A stretch of 64,000 bases of DNA from Pseudoalteromonas sp. '520P1 No. 423' (GCF_001269985.1 NZ_BBZB01000001.1:1-64000), one strand, 5' to 3'; numbered from the stretch's first letter, positions 1 through 9,165 are shown. The notes: generated by a model not told the origin, from the sequence alone. A program made the numbers and translations.

Positions 1-2
1 GA

Positions 3-50
3 GATCACGGTGGTGCTAGAAAGCTTGTTATTACACTACAAGGTGATTGA
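3..50 (+). CDS. Possible 3' end of an unidentified gene (partial)
   Basis: An open frame enters from the left edge and stops with TGA at 48-50, encoding about 15 residues ending ARKLVITLQGD. It would be convergent with alr. It is too short to identify and could be chance. Confidence 0.2.
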   Translation, partial: DHGGARKLVITLQGD

Positions 51-65
51 CATTAAACTCAAGGT

Positions 66-1142
66 TTACTCAACATATTTATAATCAACTCTGGGTGTAA
101 TATTACATAAAAGTTCATATGGGATAGTTTCAGCATGTTTAGCGATTACTTCAACGGGTAATTCAGGGCCCCATAGTATTACTTCATCTGCGACTTTATC
201 TTGTAAAACATCACCTAAGTCAATTGTAATCATGTCCATAGATACACGCCCGACTAAAGGCACTTTACGACCGTTAACCATTACTGGTGTGCCAGTTTGC
301 GCATGACGTGGATACCCATCACCGTAGCCCATCGCAATAATGCCTAAATAAGTGTCTTTAGTACTGACCCAGTTAGCACCATAACCGGTTGATTCACCTT
401 TGTTAATACGTTTAATCTCAATCAAGCGGGTTTTTAAACACATAACAGGCTTTAAACCATGATCTGCACCTGATTTCTCTAACATAGGTGATACACCATA
501 TATCATCAGACCTGGCCTAATCCAATCTCCATGACTTTGCTGCCAACCAATAATACCAGCAGAATTAGCTAAACAAGTTTGTTCTTTCACTTGCTTTGTT
601 ATGGCTTCAAATAACTTTAACTGAACTTGAGTCATTGAATTTGTAATATCGTCAGCACATGCAAAATGCGTCATTAGCTTAATATCAGGTTTTACATTTT
701 TGCTTTCAGTTAACCTTTGGTAAAAATTTCTAAATTGAGATGGCATAATACCGAGTCGATGCATGCCTGTATCAATTTTAAGCCAAACGGTTAATTGCCC
801 ATCCAAATCACAAGATTCGATATCTTTTAATTGCGTTTCATTATGAACAATTGTTTGAAAGTTATTTGCCAATAAAATTGGTAAATCTGTTTTATCAAAA
901 AAACCCTCTAATAAAACAATTGGCTTAACAAGGCCACCAGCACGTAATGCCAAAGCTTCATCAATCCTAGCAACTGCAAATGCGTCAGCTTCATTTAAGT
1001 TTTGTGCAATTTGCACCAAGCCATGACCATAAGCATTCGCTTTAAGAACAGCCATGGTTTTACTATTTGGTGCAAACTCACGTACTTTTTTAAGGTTATG
1101 ACTTAATGCCGTTAGATTTATTTCTGCGGTAGCTAAACGCAT
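66..1142 (-). CDS. alr: Alanine racemase
   Basis: This PLP enzyme interconverts L- and D-alanine and supplies D-Ala for peptidoglycan; Ddl, encoded at the other end of the window, uses the product. The 358-residue length is normal for the fold-III family. The PLP-binding motif AVLKANAYGHG places the Schiff-base lysine at K34, and the second catalytic residue is probably Y254 in STGYGANW. The C-terminal beta domain includes the conserved GRVSMDM and PRV segments. The gene starts 18 bases after dnaB ends, so the two are probably cotranscribed, as in many gammaproteobacteria. The housekeeping symbol alr rather than dadX is inferred from the dnaB neighbour. Confidence 0.96.
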   Translation of the reverse strand: MRLATAEINLTALSHNLKKVREFAPNSKTMAVLKANAYGHGLVQIAQNLNEADAFAVARIDEALALRAGGLVKPIVLLEGFFDKTDLPILLANNFQTIVHNETQLKDIESCDLDGQLTVWLKIDTGMHRLGIMPSQFRNFYQRLTESKNVKPDIKLMTHFACADDITNSMTQVQLKLFEAITKQVKEQTCLANSAGIIGWQQSHGDWIRPGLMIYGVSPMLEKSGADHGLKPVMCLKTRLIEIKRINKGESTGYGANWVSTKDTYLGIIAMGYGDGYPRHAQTGTPVMVNGRKVPLVGRVSMDMITIDLGDVLQDKVADEVILWGPELPVEVIAKHAETIPYELLCNITPRVDYKYVE

Positions 1143-1160
1143 TTAATTACTCTTTTTAAA

Positions 1161-2570
1161 TTAATAGTCATCGTCCATTGCAGGACCAGCATAGTTATCA
1201 AATCGAGAGAATTGACCTTGGAAAGTTAAGCGTACACGTCCAATTGGACCGTTACGCTGTTTACCTAAAATAATTTCAGCTACGCCTTTATCAGCGGAGT
1301 CTTCGTTATAAACTTCATCACGGTATATAAACATGATTAAATCGGCATCCTGCTCGATTGAACCTGACTCACGTAAATCTGAGTTAATTGGACGTTTATC
1401 AGCTCTTTGCTCTAGTGTACGGTTAAGCTGAGAGAGCGCAACAACCGGGCATTCAAGTTCTTTTGCTAGGGCTTTTAATGAACGAGATATTTCACCAATT
1501 TCTAGGGTACGGTTATCCGCAAGGCTTGGCACTTTCATTAATTGCAGGTAATCGACCATGATCATGCTAACACCATCATGATCTCGTGCAATACGTCTAG
1601 CACGAGAACGCAACTCAGTAGGCGTTAAACCTGAAGAATCATCAACAAACATTTTACCTTTTTCAATAAGTAAACCCATAGTGGATGATAAACGCGCCCA
1701 ATCATCATCGTCTAATTGACCAGTTCTTACTTTTGTTTGGTTGATACGGCCTAGTGAAGCTAGCATACGCATCATGATTTGTTCTGACGGCATCTCTAGT
1801 GAAAAGATAATGACAGGCTTATCTTGGGTCATTGCAGCATGCTCAGCAATATTCATTGCAAAGGTTGTTTTACCCATAGATGGACGTGCTGCTACTATAA
1901 TTAAATCTGAATTTTGAAAACCACAGGTCATTTTATCTAAATCAGAATAACCAGAACTGATGCCCGTAATACCGTCTTGAGGTGATTGATATAACTCTTC
2001 TATTTTATCTACTGTTTTTTCTAGAATGGTATGAATACTTTGTGGGCCATCACTGCTTTTAGTGCGAGATTCAGCAATTTTAAATACCTTACTTTCGGCT
2101 AAATCTAATAGTTCATGACTTTCTCTACCTTCAGGATTAAAACCTGCTTCAGCAATTTCGTTAGCTACGCCTATCATTTCACGTACAACAGCACGTTCAC
2201 GTACGATATCCGCATAGGCTGAAATATTGGCAGCACTAGGGGTGTTTTTAGCAATTTCACCTAAATAAGCAAAACCACCTATGCCTTCAAGTTGATTATT
2301 TTTTTCTAACGTTTCAGAAATGGTAATTAAATCTATCGGCTGATGTAAATCAACCAGTTTTTCCATTGCCTCAAAAATAAACTTATGCGTACGGGTATAA
2401 AAATCTTTGCCAACAACACGTTCTGCTACGCGATCCCATGCTTCATTATCTAGCATTAGACCACCTAAAACAGACTGCTCTGCTTCAATGGAATGCGGAG
2501 GAATTTTTAAAGTATCAATTTGTTTATCAAATTGCTTTTCAAATTTTTGAGACTTTTCGAACTTTGCCAT
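1161..2570 (-). CDS. dnaB: Replicative DNA helicase DnaB
   Basis: This hexameric 5'-3' helicase unwinds DNA at the fork. At 469 residues it is of normal size. The N-terminal helical domain (about 25-130, starting PPHSIEAEQSVLGGLM) is followed by a linker and a RecA-like ATPase domain with Walker A ARPSMGKTTFAMN (K234) and Walker B-type MIMVDYLQLM. The late motif DLRESGSIEQDADLIMFIYR is typical of DnaB. The first 20 residues are a lysine-rich tail longer than in E. coli. A hairpin terminator separates it from the sigma-factor operon upstream, and alr follows immediately. The window also carries dciA, the presumed loader for this helicase. Confidence 0.97.
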   Translation of the reverse strand: MAKFEKSQKFEKQFDKQIDTLKIPPHSIEAEQSVLGGLMLDNEAWDRVAERVVGKDFYTRTHKFIFEAMEKLVDLHQPIDLITISETLEKNNQLEGIGGFAYLGEIAKNTPSAANISAYADIVRERAVVREMIGVANEIAEAGFNPEGRESHELLDLAESKVFKIAESRTKSSDGPQSIHTILEKTVDKIEELYQSPQDGITGISSGYSDLDKMTCGFQNSDLIIVAARPSMGKTTFAMNIAEHAAMTQDKPVIIFSLEMPSEQIMMRMLASLGRINQTKVRTGQLDDDDWARLSSTMGLLIEKGKMFVDDSSGLTPTELRSRARRIARDHDGVSMIMVDYLQLMKVPSLADNRTLEIGEISRSLKALAKELECPVVALSQLNRTLEQRADKRPINSDLRESGSIEQDADLIMFIYRDEVYNEDSADKGVAEIILGKQRNGPIGRVRLTFQGQFSRFDNYAGPAMDDDY

Positions 2571-2647
2571 TTCATCATACTAATAACTTCTAATATGACT
2601 ATTCTATCGACTCTGATTATCAGTTAATACTAAAATTTTAACTCAAT

Positions 2648-2678
2648 AAAAAAAGCTGAGCTAAGCTCAGCTTTTTTT
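2648..2678. terminator. Bidirectional rho-independent terminator
   Basis: The stem GCTGAGC (2655-2661) pairs with GCTCAGC (2665-2671) across a 3-base loop, flanked by seven A's and seven T's. Its position fits termination of the minus-strand sigma/DUF4097 operon before dnaB. Confidence 0.85.
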
Positions 2679-2697
2679 ATGTGATTTTAAAGCGAGT

Positions 2698-3645
2698 TTA
2701 TAGTGCCTTAAGATTAATACGGCCACTAATTGTATCTATTTCAATATCTGCTTTACCACCTAACATTTCAAACTCTAATGAGCTTGAAGGTCCATATTTA
2801 GGTTTATTTACTTTATCCCCAGTTAAGCTATTTCTAATTTTACCACCAGCATGAGATTCAATTTCAAATTTTGCAGATGCTTTTTCTGATAAATTTAATT
2901 GTACATTGCCGCTCACAGTTTCTATTTGCACTCTCGCATTATTTGAAAAGCTTGGAATAGATAAATCTAACTCGCCATTTACAGTACTGATATCTAATCG
3001 CTGAATTGAGTCTGCGTGTAACTCTATTTCGCCATTTACATTTTCAATTCTAATATCTTCAGCTTGTGTTTTAGTTTCAATATCACCATTTACTGCATTA
3101 AAACGTAAACGTCCTTGAGAATCTGTATCATGAATACTGCCATTCACTGTTTCATAATGTATTTTTCCACCTAACGCTTTAGATCTAATGCCACCATTTA
3201 CAGTTGTTAAATTTATTTTACCCGCTAATTTATGGGCTGATATATTACCATTAACAGTTTCAATGTCTGAGCCACCTTCCACTTGAGAAATATCAACATT
3301 GACATTAACACCCTCAAAATCTAAATCGCTATTAATTGGCACATGGATCACTAAATTAGAACCTTCTCCTGAATTCCAGCTTCGCATTTTTCTTGGCATT
3401 TTCACTTTAAAAATAGTGCGGTTACCTGAACTTTTAAATTCATAATCCAAAGCTTTATCATCTAACTCACCTGTTACTTTAACTTCGGACTTGTTCCAAC
3501 CCTTAATTTGAACATCACCACGTTGATTTTCTATGATCACTTTGCCATTACTTGAAACAGATAATGTTTCATCTATTTTTTCACCTGCAAATGCAAAGGT
3601 ACTTGAGATACTTAAAAGTGCTATCGCTATTAATTTCATTGTCAT
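2698..3645 (-). CDS. Exported DUF4097-family beta-repeat protein
   Basis: This 315-residue protein begins with a Sec signal peptide (MTMKLIAIALLSISSTFAFA, cleavage near residue 20). The rest is a run of short beta-strand repeats with a recurring ETVNG or TVNGxI motif (VNGNISA, VNGGIRS, VNGSIHD, VNGDIET, VNGEIEL, VNGELDL). That pattern is characteristic of the DUF4097 putative adhesin or auto-transporter-like solenoid family. No catalytic residues are visible. It is the last gene of an ECF sigma / membrane anti-sigma-like operon, starting 10 bases after the middle gene. DUF4097 genes commonly sit beside such regulators. An envelope or stress role is inference. Confidence 0.8.
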   Translation of the reverse strand: MTMKLIAIALLSISSTFAFAGEKIDETLSVSSNGKVIIENQRGDVQIKGWNKSEVKVTGELDDKALDYEFKSSGNRTIFKVKMPRKMRSWNSGEGSNLVIHVPINSDLDFEGVNVNVDISQVEGGSDIETVNGNISAHKLAGKINLTTVNGGIRSKALGGKIHYETVNGSIHDTDSQGRLRFNAVNGDIETKTQAEDIRIENVNGEIELHADSIQRLDISTVNGELDLSIPSFSNNARVQIETVSGNVQLNLSEKASAKFEIESHAGGKIRNSLTGDKVNKPKYGPSSSLEFEMLGGKADIEIDTISGRINLKAL

Positions 3646-3655
3646 GATTATTCTC

Positions 3656-4153
3656 CTAAATCTGTTGCCATTTTGGTTGGTGCACTCGATTAATCAGCTC
3701 CAACTGCTGTCTATATACTTGCGCTAGCATTCGTAATAATGTCGAATTTTGCGGCTCATTTTTTAAGGCTTGTTTAATTGCCGTTTCAGCTTGCTCTAAG
3801 TCATCTAACTGAGATTGCCAATCATCTGTTAACGCTGGTTTTTCTTGATATTGCACTAAAAGCGCTTGTTTCTCTGTTTCAAATAACTGACTCATTGAAG
3901 CCACATTATTTATCTCAATAGCTTGAGGTGTTACTTGTGTATTAGATAAAAAATTAATGCTTAACAGTACCGCTGCAAAACATGCTGCTATAACAGACAG
4001 CTTTGTAAAATGATTATTTGCTTTAGGTTTATCGTTAAAATCTATTGCACGATCTATCCCTTGCCATAAATCTTTTTTAGGCTGAATTTCTTCAGGCATC
4101 TTTTCTAAAGAGTGTTTTAAGAAATTATCAAAATCTTTATTGCTCATCTTCAT
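3656..4153 (-). CDS. Putative membrane-anchored anti-sigma factor
   Basis: This 165-residue protein has a short N-terminal cytoplasmic segment (NKDFDNFLKHSLEKMPEE...DLWQGID), one predicted transmembrane helix at about 51-67 (LSVIAACFAAVLLSINFL) and a helical, glutamine-rich periplasmic tail. It overlaps the ECF sigma gene by 17 bases and precedes the DUF4097 gene. The layout is that of an anti-sigma factor, but the cysteine/histidine zinc motif of ZAS anti-sigmas is absent. The function therefore rests on topology and translational coupling rather than a recognised domain. Confidence 0.6.
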   Translation of the reverse strand: MKMSNKDFDNFLKHSLEKMPEEIQPKKDLWQGIDRAIDFNDKPKANNHFTKLSVIAACFAAVLLSINFLSNTQVTPQAIEINNVASMSQLFETEKQALLVQYQEKPALTDDWQSQLDDLEQAETAIKQALKNEPQNSTLLRMLAQVYRQQLELINRVHQPKWQQI

Positions 4154-4691
4154 ACCACTCCTTTAATAAATTACGTGCGCGATGATATTGCGCTTTGCTT
4201 GAGCCAACTGCCATATTCAAAATAGTTGCAATCTCTTCATGGCGATAACCCTCTACGGCATACAATACAAATACCATTCTTGCTCGTTCTGGTAATCGTA
4301 ATATCAACTTATCTAAGCCATTTAAGTCGTGTTCGTCTTCAATCGCTTGTTCATCCATGCCTGCATCTTCAGTACTAACGACTTTTTGCAACCAGCTTTT
4401 TTGCTTTCGGATATAGCTAATCGTGATATTTGCCGTCACACTGTGTAGCCAAGTTGAAAATTTTGACTTACCATCAAAGTTTGCAATTTTTTGCCACAAT
4501 TGAACAAACACTTCTTGTGATGCATCTTCAGCTGTTGATTTATCAGCGGTTAAACGTAAACATAACGCATATACCCTACTAATATATTGATTATAAAGTT
4601 GTTCGAAAGCAGATCTATCGCCTTGCTGTACAGAAGCAATCAATTGATCTTCTTGTACTGCGGCAAACCTTTGCTCGGCTTTAATTAACAT
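4137..4691 (-). CDS. ECF (RpoE-type) RNA polymerase sigma factor
   Basis: This 184-residue group-IV sigma factor has region 2 at about 28-95 (YNQYISRVYALCLRLTADKSTAEDASQEVFVQLWQ, then FDGKSKFSTWLHSVTANI) and region 4 at about 125-180 (LILRLPERARMVFVLYAVEGYRHEEIATILNMAVGSSKAQYHRAR), separated by an acidic linker. It heads a three-gene operon with a membrane anti-sigma-like protein and a DUF4097 exported protein. A candidate ECF-type promoter lies about 60-90 bases upstream, which suggests autoregulation. It is not the rseA-linked rpoE itself; the inducing signal cannot be read from the sequence. Confidence 0.93.
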   Translation of the reverse strand: MLIKAEQRFAAVQEDQLIASVQQGDRSAFEQLYNQYISRVYALCLRLTADKSTAEDASQEVFVQLWQKIANFDGKSKFSTWLHSVTANITISYIRKQKSWLQKVVSTEDAGMDEQAIEDEHDLNGLDKLILRLPERARMVFVLYAVEGYRHEEIATILNMAVGSSKAQYHRARNLLKEWYEDEQ

Positions 4692-4753
4692 TTAAAGTCA
4701 CCCAAATAGTCCCTTGAATTATTTTTTATAACGTATTAAGTTGCTTTAATGTA

Positions 4754-4783
4754 TTAGACGCTTGCTTGGTAGGAAAAGGTTTA
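4754..4783 (-). promoter_or_regulatory. Candidate autoregulated ECF promoter
   Basis: On the minus strand AAACCTTTT lies about 17 bases before GTCTAA (TTAGAC on the plus strand at 4754-4759). An AAC-containing -35 and a GTCTAA -10 are typical of ECF sigma promoters. It lies about 63 bases upstream of the sigma gene start. This is pattern recognition only. Confidence 0.45.
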
Positions 4784-4817
4784 AACAAAAATAAATTATT
4801 TTTTAAAACATCATTCT

Positions 4818-4882
4818 TAAAAACAAAAATGCGACTAATAACCCAGCAATAAATAATTATTGAGTGAGTACATTAATCGCAT
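4818..4882 (-). terminator. Probable terminator of metBL
   Basis: Arms 4829-4839 and 4872-4882 form an 11-bp stem with one G-U pair around a 32-base loop that contains a smaller AT-rich hairpin. On the minus strand it is followed by TTTTTGTTTTT. It lies about 45 bases past the metL stop. Confidence 0.5.
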
Positions 4883-4925
4883 TAATTTATTTTTAAAAGT
4901 AATTAATTCTTTTAAAAGTCTAAAA

Positions 4926-7286
4926 TTACTTTACTAAAGAATTAGTTAACCAGTATAAATCAGAATGGATACCTGCTGCTGTTACTTCTTTACCGGCACC
5001 AGGGCCTTGAATAACAAGTGCATTTTCTTGGTACCACTGACTCTTTATTACAAAAATATTATCACCCGCTTTTAATGTTGCTAAAGGATCGTCTTTAGCA
5101 ACGGCTGATAATCCAACTTTAGCAATCAGTTTATTTTCTGTTAGGTTAAGTTCAGCAACATATCTCAGTACTAAGTTATCTTTTGCAGCATTTGATAGCT
5201 TTTCATCCATATAAACATCAAGTACATCTCGTTTATTTAAAAATGACTGCCAATCACCTTGGGCTAATTCTAGTGGCATCATAGGTGTGAGCTCAATATC
5301 ATCTAAATCTAGCGATAAACCCACTTCCCTTGCAAGGATAAGTAATTTACGTTGTACATCTCGACCAGATAAATCTTCTCTTGGATCTGGCTCAGTATAC
5401 CCCATACCTTTTGCTTGTAATAATAGCTCTGAGAAAGGTGCTGCACCATCATACTCACAACACAACCAAGATAAAGTACCAGAGAAAACACCAGACAAAC
5501 GCCCAATTTTATCACCTGAGTGTTGTAAGTCGTTTAATGCAAAGTTAATTGGTAAGCCTGCACCCACACTTGTATTGTATCGCCACTTTAAATTACGCTC
5601 AGACAGTTTTTCTCTTAAACTATCATACCAAGTAGTTTGCGCAGTACCTGCGTATTTATTAGCACTGATCAAGTGACAATCTTGCGATACAAAATCAGGA
5701 TACAACAAACTAAACTCTTCGCTAGCAGTTATATCAATAACCACTTTATGCTCGTAATCTAACTGCTCTAGTTGATTAATCAGTGTTTCTTTTTCATAAC
5801 TCACAGCTGTATTTTGCCACTGTGATTGCCAATCAGATAAAACGATACCATCTGTATTGAATAGCATATTTTTGCTACGCACTAAGCCTACTAGTTTTAC
5901 TGGGATCAGTTGATTTAAACATATTAGTTGCTGTTCTAACTGCTCAATAAAGGTTGCACCAACATTGCCAAGGCCAGCAACAATAACTGCTAGCTCTTGA
6001 GAGTCGCTAATGAGTTCATCATGTAGCACAGTTAATAAATCAGTATCAAACGCTTGTTCACACAATACTAAGCCATACTCATTACCTAAAAGGTCTTTTT
6101 GAGAAAAGGCAAAACGCACATTAATATTATATTTTTGCAGCAGTTTACTTGCTTGCTCTGTTAATTGCTGTGCAACTGAGTTTGGACAAACAATGCCTAA
6201 ACCAAACAAGTTAGATTCAATTAAATTTGCACGCCCTGATAAATGATTAATCACTGTATGGGTATAAGATGCCGGAATTAATAAATAAGTATCACCATCA
6301 AGGTCAAAGTGATGCAAACTATGCTGAATAAGCTGGCTTAGCTCCCCAATTTCTCCATCTGCTAATTCTTCTATTTTCACCAAGTCATGATTATCTAGAG
6401 TTGTTAAGAAGTACTTTTGTTTTGCGCTACCTTTTTTAACGATTTCCGTACAACTACTATGACTATCAAAGCTGCTTCTAACAACTAGCTTAATATCGGT
6501 TTCTTTTAGTGGGGTTAATGTTTTAGCATGAAGTACAGGATTGCCTAATCTTGCCAATAGATTTGCTTGCTCTCGGCACACTTTTGAATATTTTATAGCA
6601 TGTTTAACTTTTCTTGGATCAGTACTGTAAACACCTTTGGTATCAGTCCAAATAGTCACACTTTGCGCATTACAATAACGTGCGATTAATGTTGCGCTAT
6701 AGTCACTACCATTTCGCCCTAAAGTAACAGTTTCGCCATCAATATCTTTAGCAATAAAACCCGTCACTACATTAAATTGCTGTGCATTTAAAACTTCACA
6801 ACTTTTTTGATTAATTTCATGCTGAAGCTGGCCATCTTTTAATAACAGTAAATCTCTGGCATCAAAAGATTGCGCTTTATAATCTAGCTGCGTTAAATAT
6901 TGCGCTAATAGCCTTGAAGACCATACTTCACCATGCGCTAAAAGCTGTGCTTCTATTAACTTATTTTGTTGTGCTAATTGAGTTATTGCATCTAACTCAA
7001 TATTTAATTTATCTAACGCATGAACTTGTTGCTCATCAATTAACAGTTCACTTATCAATTCTACTTGATGGTTTTTTAATAATTTAACAACATCGCAAAT
7101 GCCTTGTACATCATTTTGCTGATAACACTGCCATAGCTTAACAAGTGTATTTGTCGTTTTACCTGCAGCAGAAACTACAATTGAGTCACCTAATTGACAA
7201 TGACTAATTATAATATTCGCTACCGCATGATATCGCGCTGCAGAACTTAGGCTAGAGCCACCAAATTTATGTACTGATTTATTCAT
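4926..7286 (-). CDS. metL: Bifunctional aspartokinase / homoserine dehydrogenase II
   Basis: One 786-residue polypeptide phosphorylates L-aspartate and reduces aspartate semialdehyde to homoserine, the trunk of methionine and threonine synthesis. The N-terminal kinase domain starts VHKFGGSSLSSAARY and includes VTLGRNGSDYSATLIA and WTDTKGVYSTDPRKV. The C-terminal homoserine dehydrogenase half starts with the Rossmann motif VIVAGLGNVGATFI near residue 440 and carries SANKYAG and the GMGYTEPDPREDLSGRDVQRK signature. MetL is preferred over ThrA because metB lies 85 bases upstream and metJ is divergent. Length is close to E. coli MetL (810). Confidence 0.93.
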   Translation of the reverse strand: MNKSVHKFGGSSLSSAARYHAVANIIISHCQLGDSIVVSAAGKTTNTLVKLWQCYQQNDVQGICDVVKLLKNHQVELISELLIDEQQVHALDKLNIELDAITQLAQQNKLIEAQLLAHGEVWSSRLLAQYLTQLDYKAQSFDARDLLLLKDGQLQHEINQKSCEVLNAQQFNVVTGFIAKDIDGETVTLGRNGSDYSATLIARYCNAQSVTIWTDTKGVYSTDPRKVKHAIKYSKVCREQANLLARLGNPVLHAKTLTPLKETDIKLVVRSSFDSHSSCTEIVKKGSAKQKYFLTTLDNHDLVKIEELADGEIGELSQLIQHSLHHFDLDGDTYLLIPASYTHTVINHLSGRANLIESNLFGLGIVCPNSVAQQLTEQASKLLQKYNINVRFAFSQKDLLGNEYGLVLCEQAFDTDLLTVLHDELISDSQELAVIVAGLGNVGATFIEQLEQQLICLNQLIPVKLVGLVRSKNMLFNTDGIVLSDWQSQWQNTAVSYEKETLINQLEQLDYEHKVVIDITASEEFSLLYPDFVSQDCHLISANKYAGTAQTTWYDSLREKLSERNLKWRYNTSVGAGLPINFALNDLQHSGDKIGRLSGVFSGTLSWLCCEYDGAAPFSELLLQAKGMGYTEPDPREDLSGRDVQRKLLILAREVGLSLDLDDIELTPMMPLELAQGDWQSFLNKRDVLDVYMDEKLSNAAKDNLVLRYVAELNLTENKLIAKVGLSAVAKDDPLATLKAGDNIFVIKSQWYQENALVIQGPGAGKEVTAAGIHSDLYWLTNSLVK

Positions 7287-7371
7287 TTCAATTTACCAAA
7301 TAGCTTCATTAGCAGAAGTTAAGCACTTAACATTTGCAATATTTATATCATTTACAGTGTAATTTAGATTC

Positions 7372-8547
7372 TTAAGATTTTGAACCTACACCGGGTTTTG
7401 TTGCTACAAAAGTACGTTCTAAATCATTTATTAAATCTTGAACATCTTCAATTCCCACTGAAACTCGGATCATTGTATCGCCAACACCCGCTTCTAATCT
7501 TGCGGTTTCATCCATACCTGCATGAGTCATAGTTGCAGGATGACAAATTAGGCTTTCAACACCACCTAAGGATTCCGCTAAAGTAAATTGCTCAACACTT
7601 GTTAAGAATTTTGCTGAGTCGTTAATATCACCTTTAATATCAAAACTCACCATACCGCCAAAACCTTTTTGTTGTTTTTTAGCGAGTTCATGTTGTGGAT
7701 GAGATTTTAAACCTGGGTAATAAACTTGATCAACATATGGGCTTTTTTCTAGATACTCAGCAACAGCCATCGCATTTAGCTCATGCTGTTTAATTCTCAC
7801 ATTTAATGTGCGAATACCACGTAAAGTCAGGTAGCTATCAAATGGCGCACCTGTAATACCGATATTATTTGCCCACCAAGCAAGCTCAGCACCTAACTCT
7901 GCTGTTTTAGCGATTACAGCTCCGCCAACAACGTCAGAGTGCCCATTAATGTATTTAGTTGTTGAATGCACAACAATATCTACACCTAATTCTAATGGAT
8001 TTTGTAATGCAGGTGATAAAAATGTATTGTCGGCTGCAACTAATGCACCGCACTGCTTAGCGGTTGCAACCACTTTACTGATATCTGTTAAACGTAATAA
8101 CGGGTTACTTGGTGTTTCTATCCATATAACTTTAGGTTTGATATTAAGAATTTCATCAAAACTTGCATCTAATGTGAAGTTAACGATTTTTAATTTTAAT
8201 AAACCGCGTTTTTCTAAACTTGTGAATAAACGGTAGCTACCACCATAGCAGTCGTGTGGGATCACTAAAGTATCTTTAGATGATAATAGTTGTGTAATTA
8301 AATGAACTGCAGCCATTCCTGTTGCAGTAATAATGCCTTTTTCTCCACCTTCTAATTCAGCTAAAGTTTCAGCAAGAATGTCTCTTGTTGGATTGCCGCT
8401 GCGTCCATAATCGTAAGCACGCTTTTTATCAAAGTCAGCAAATGAATAAGTAGTTGATAAATAAAGAGGCGGAACCACTGCACCGTGATGTTTATCTGCT
8501 TCGATGCCTTTTCGTACAGCTGTTGTTGCTTTTTTTACTTGAGTCAT
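7372..8547 (-). CDS. metB: Cystathionine gamma-synthase
   Basis: This PLP enzyme condenses an O-acylated homoserine with cysteine to cystathionine, the first step of transsulfuration toward methionine. The 391-residue Cys/Met metabolism family protein shows YDYGRSGNPTRDILAETLAELEGG, the lysine motif HSTTKYINGHSDVVGG and the C-terminal LAESLGGVESLICHPATMTHAGM. Family members (MetB, MetC, MetZ) are similar. The metB call rests on the metBL arrangement and the divergent metJ. MetJ-box-like repeats lie just upstream of the start. Confidence 0.92.
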   Translation of the reverse strand: MTQVKKATTAVRKGIEADKHHGAVVPPLYLSTTYSFADFDKKRAYDYGRSGNPTRDILAETLAELEGGEKGIITATGMAAVHLITQLLSSKDTLVIPHDCYGGSYRLFTSLEKRGLLKLKIVNFTLDASFDEILNIKPKVIWIETPSNPLLRLTDISKVVATAKQCGALVAADNTFLSPALQNPLELGVDIVVHSTTKYINGHSDVVGGAVIAKTAELGAELAWWANNIGITGAPFDSYLTLRGIRTLNVRIKQHELNAMAVAEYLEKSPYVDQVYYPGLKSHPQHELAKKQQKGFGGMVSFDIKGDINDSAKFLTSVEQFTLAESLGGVESLICHPATMTHAGMDETARLEAGVGDTMIRVSVGIEDVQDLINDLERTFVATKPGVGSKS

Positions 8548-8568
8548 TTTTAATACCTACAACCAATT

Positions 8569-8584
8569 AGATGTTTAGACGTCC
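8569..8584. promoter_or_regulatory. MetJ operator (tandem MET boxes), metB-proximal
   Basis: Two adjacent octamers, AGATGTTT and AGACGTCC, match the MET-box consensus AGACGTCT at 5 and 7 of 8 positions. They start 21 bases upstream of the metB start codon, suited to repressing metBL with S-adenosylmethionine as corepressor. Confidence 0.75.
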
Positions 8585-8623
8585 AAAAGGTTAATTCAAT
8601 AAGTTTGGGAAGTCAAAACTTTT

Positions 8624-8679
8624 ATCCATCTAAATAGCTAAACATCTTAAATTTGACTATCTTAGATAAATAGATAAAA
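8624..8679. promoter_or_regulatory. Second MET-box-like octamer cluster, metJ-proximal
   Basis: Seven consecutive 8-base units include ATCCATCT, AAACATCT, AGATAAAT and AGATAAAA, degenerate versions of the MET box in both symmetry halves. The cluster ends about 115 bases before metJ and probably gives metJ autoregulation or extends the metB operator. Individual boxes are weak; the regular 8-base phasing is the evidence. Confidence 0.5.
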
Positions 8680-8794
8680 TTTCGGGTCAATAAAACAATT
8701 AAAATTACATAAAGTAGTTCTATTAGACTAGTCAGATTAGTATAATTTAGCTCGACAACAAAAGCGCGGTTTGAATAAAAGGCAATTTAAGTAT

Positions 8795-9121
8795 ATGGCA
8801 ACAAAATGGAATGGTGAATATGTTCACCCATACGCAGAACATGGTAAAAAATCAGAGTTAGTTAAAAAAATAACTGTTTCGATTCCATTAAGTGTTTTAA
8901 AAGTACTTACTGACGAAAGAACACGTCGACAAGTAAATAACTTGCGTCATGCAACAAACAGTGAATTACTGTGTGAAGCATTTTTACATGCATTTACTGG
9001 ACAGCCGCTACCCAATGATGAAGATCTGAAAAAAGATAATCCAGATCACATTCCAGCTGAAGTTAAAAAGATAATGACTGAAATGGGTTTAGAATTACCC
9101 TTTATGGAAGATGAAGATTAA
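8795..9121 (+). CDS. metJ: Methionine repressor MetJ
   Basis: This ribbon-helix-helix repressor uses S-adenosylmethionine as corepressor to shut off met genes. The protein (108 residues from this start) begins [21 protein letters not shown] and contains the beta-ribbon [15 protein letters not shown] and the near-invariant [20 protein letters not shown]. An open frame extends upstream to a TTG at 8771, but homology with E. coli MetJ (start [20 protein letters not shown]) supports the ATG at 8795. It is divergent from metB across a region with MET boxes, the classical gammaproteobacterial arrangement. The C-terminal tail is more acidic than in E. coli. Confidence 0.97.
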   Translation: MATKWNGEYVHPYAEHGKKSELVKKITVSIPLSVLKVLTDERTRRQVNNLRHATNSELLCEAFLHAFTGQPLPNDEDLKKDNPDHIPAEVKKIMTEMGLELPFMEDED

Positions 9122-9165
9122 TTATTTTCAGCTTTAGCTAAACTAAAATATTATGTCCATATAAT

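Noticed and set aside
3533..3727. 64-codon plus-strand frame over the DUF4097/anti-sigma junction
   Set aside because: It is antisense to two coupled genes, has no ribosome-binding site, and its hydrophobic content mirrors the opposite-strand signal peptide.
5287..5676. 129-codon plus-strand frame inside metL
   Set aside because: It is antisense to a well-conserved gene and has no recognisable protein features; a shadow frame. The same applies to other antisense frames inside secA, purL, gsk, lpxC and ftsA.
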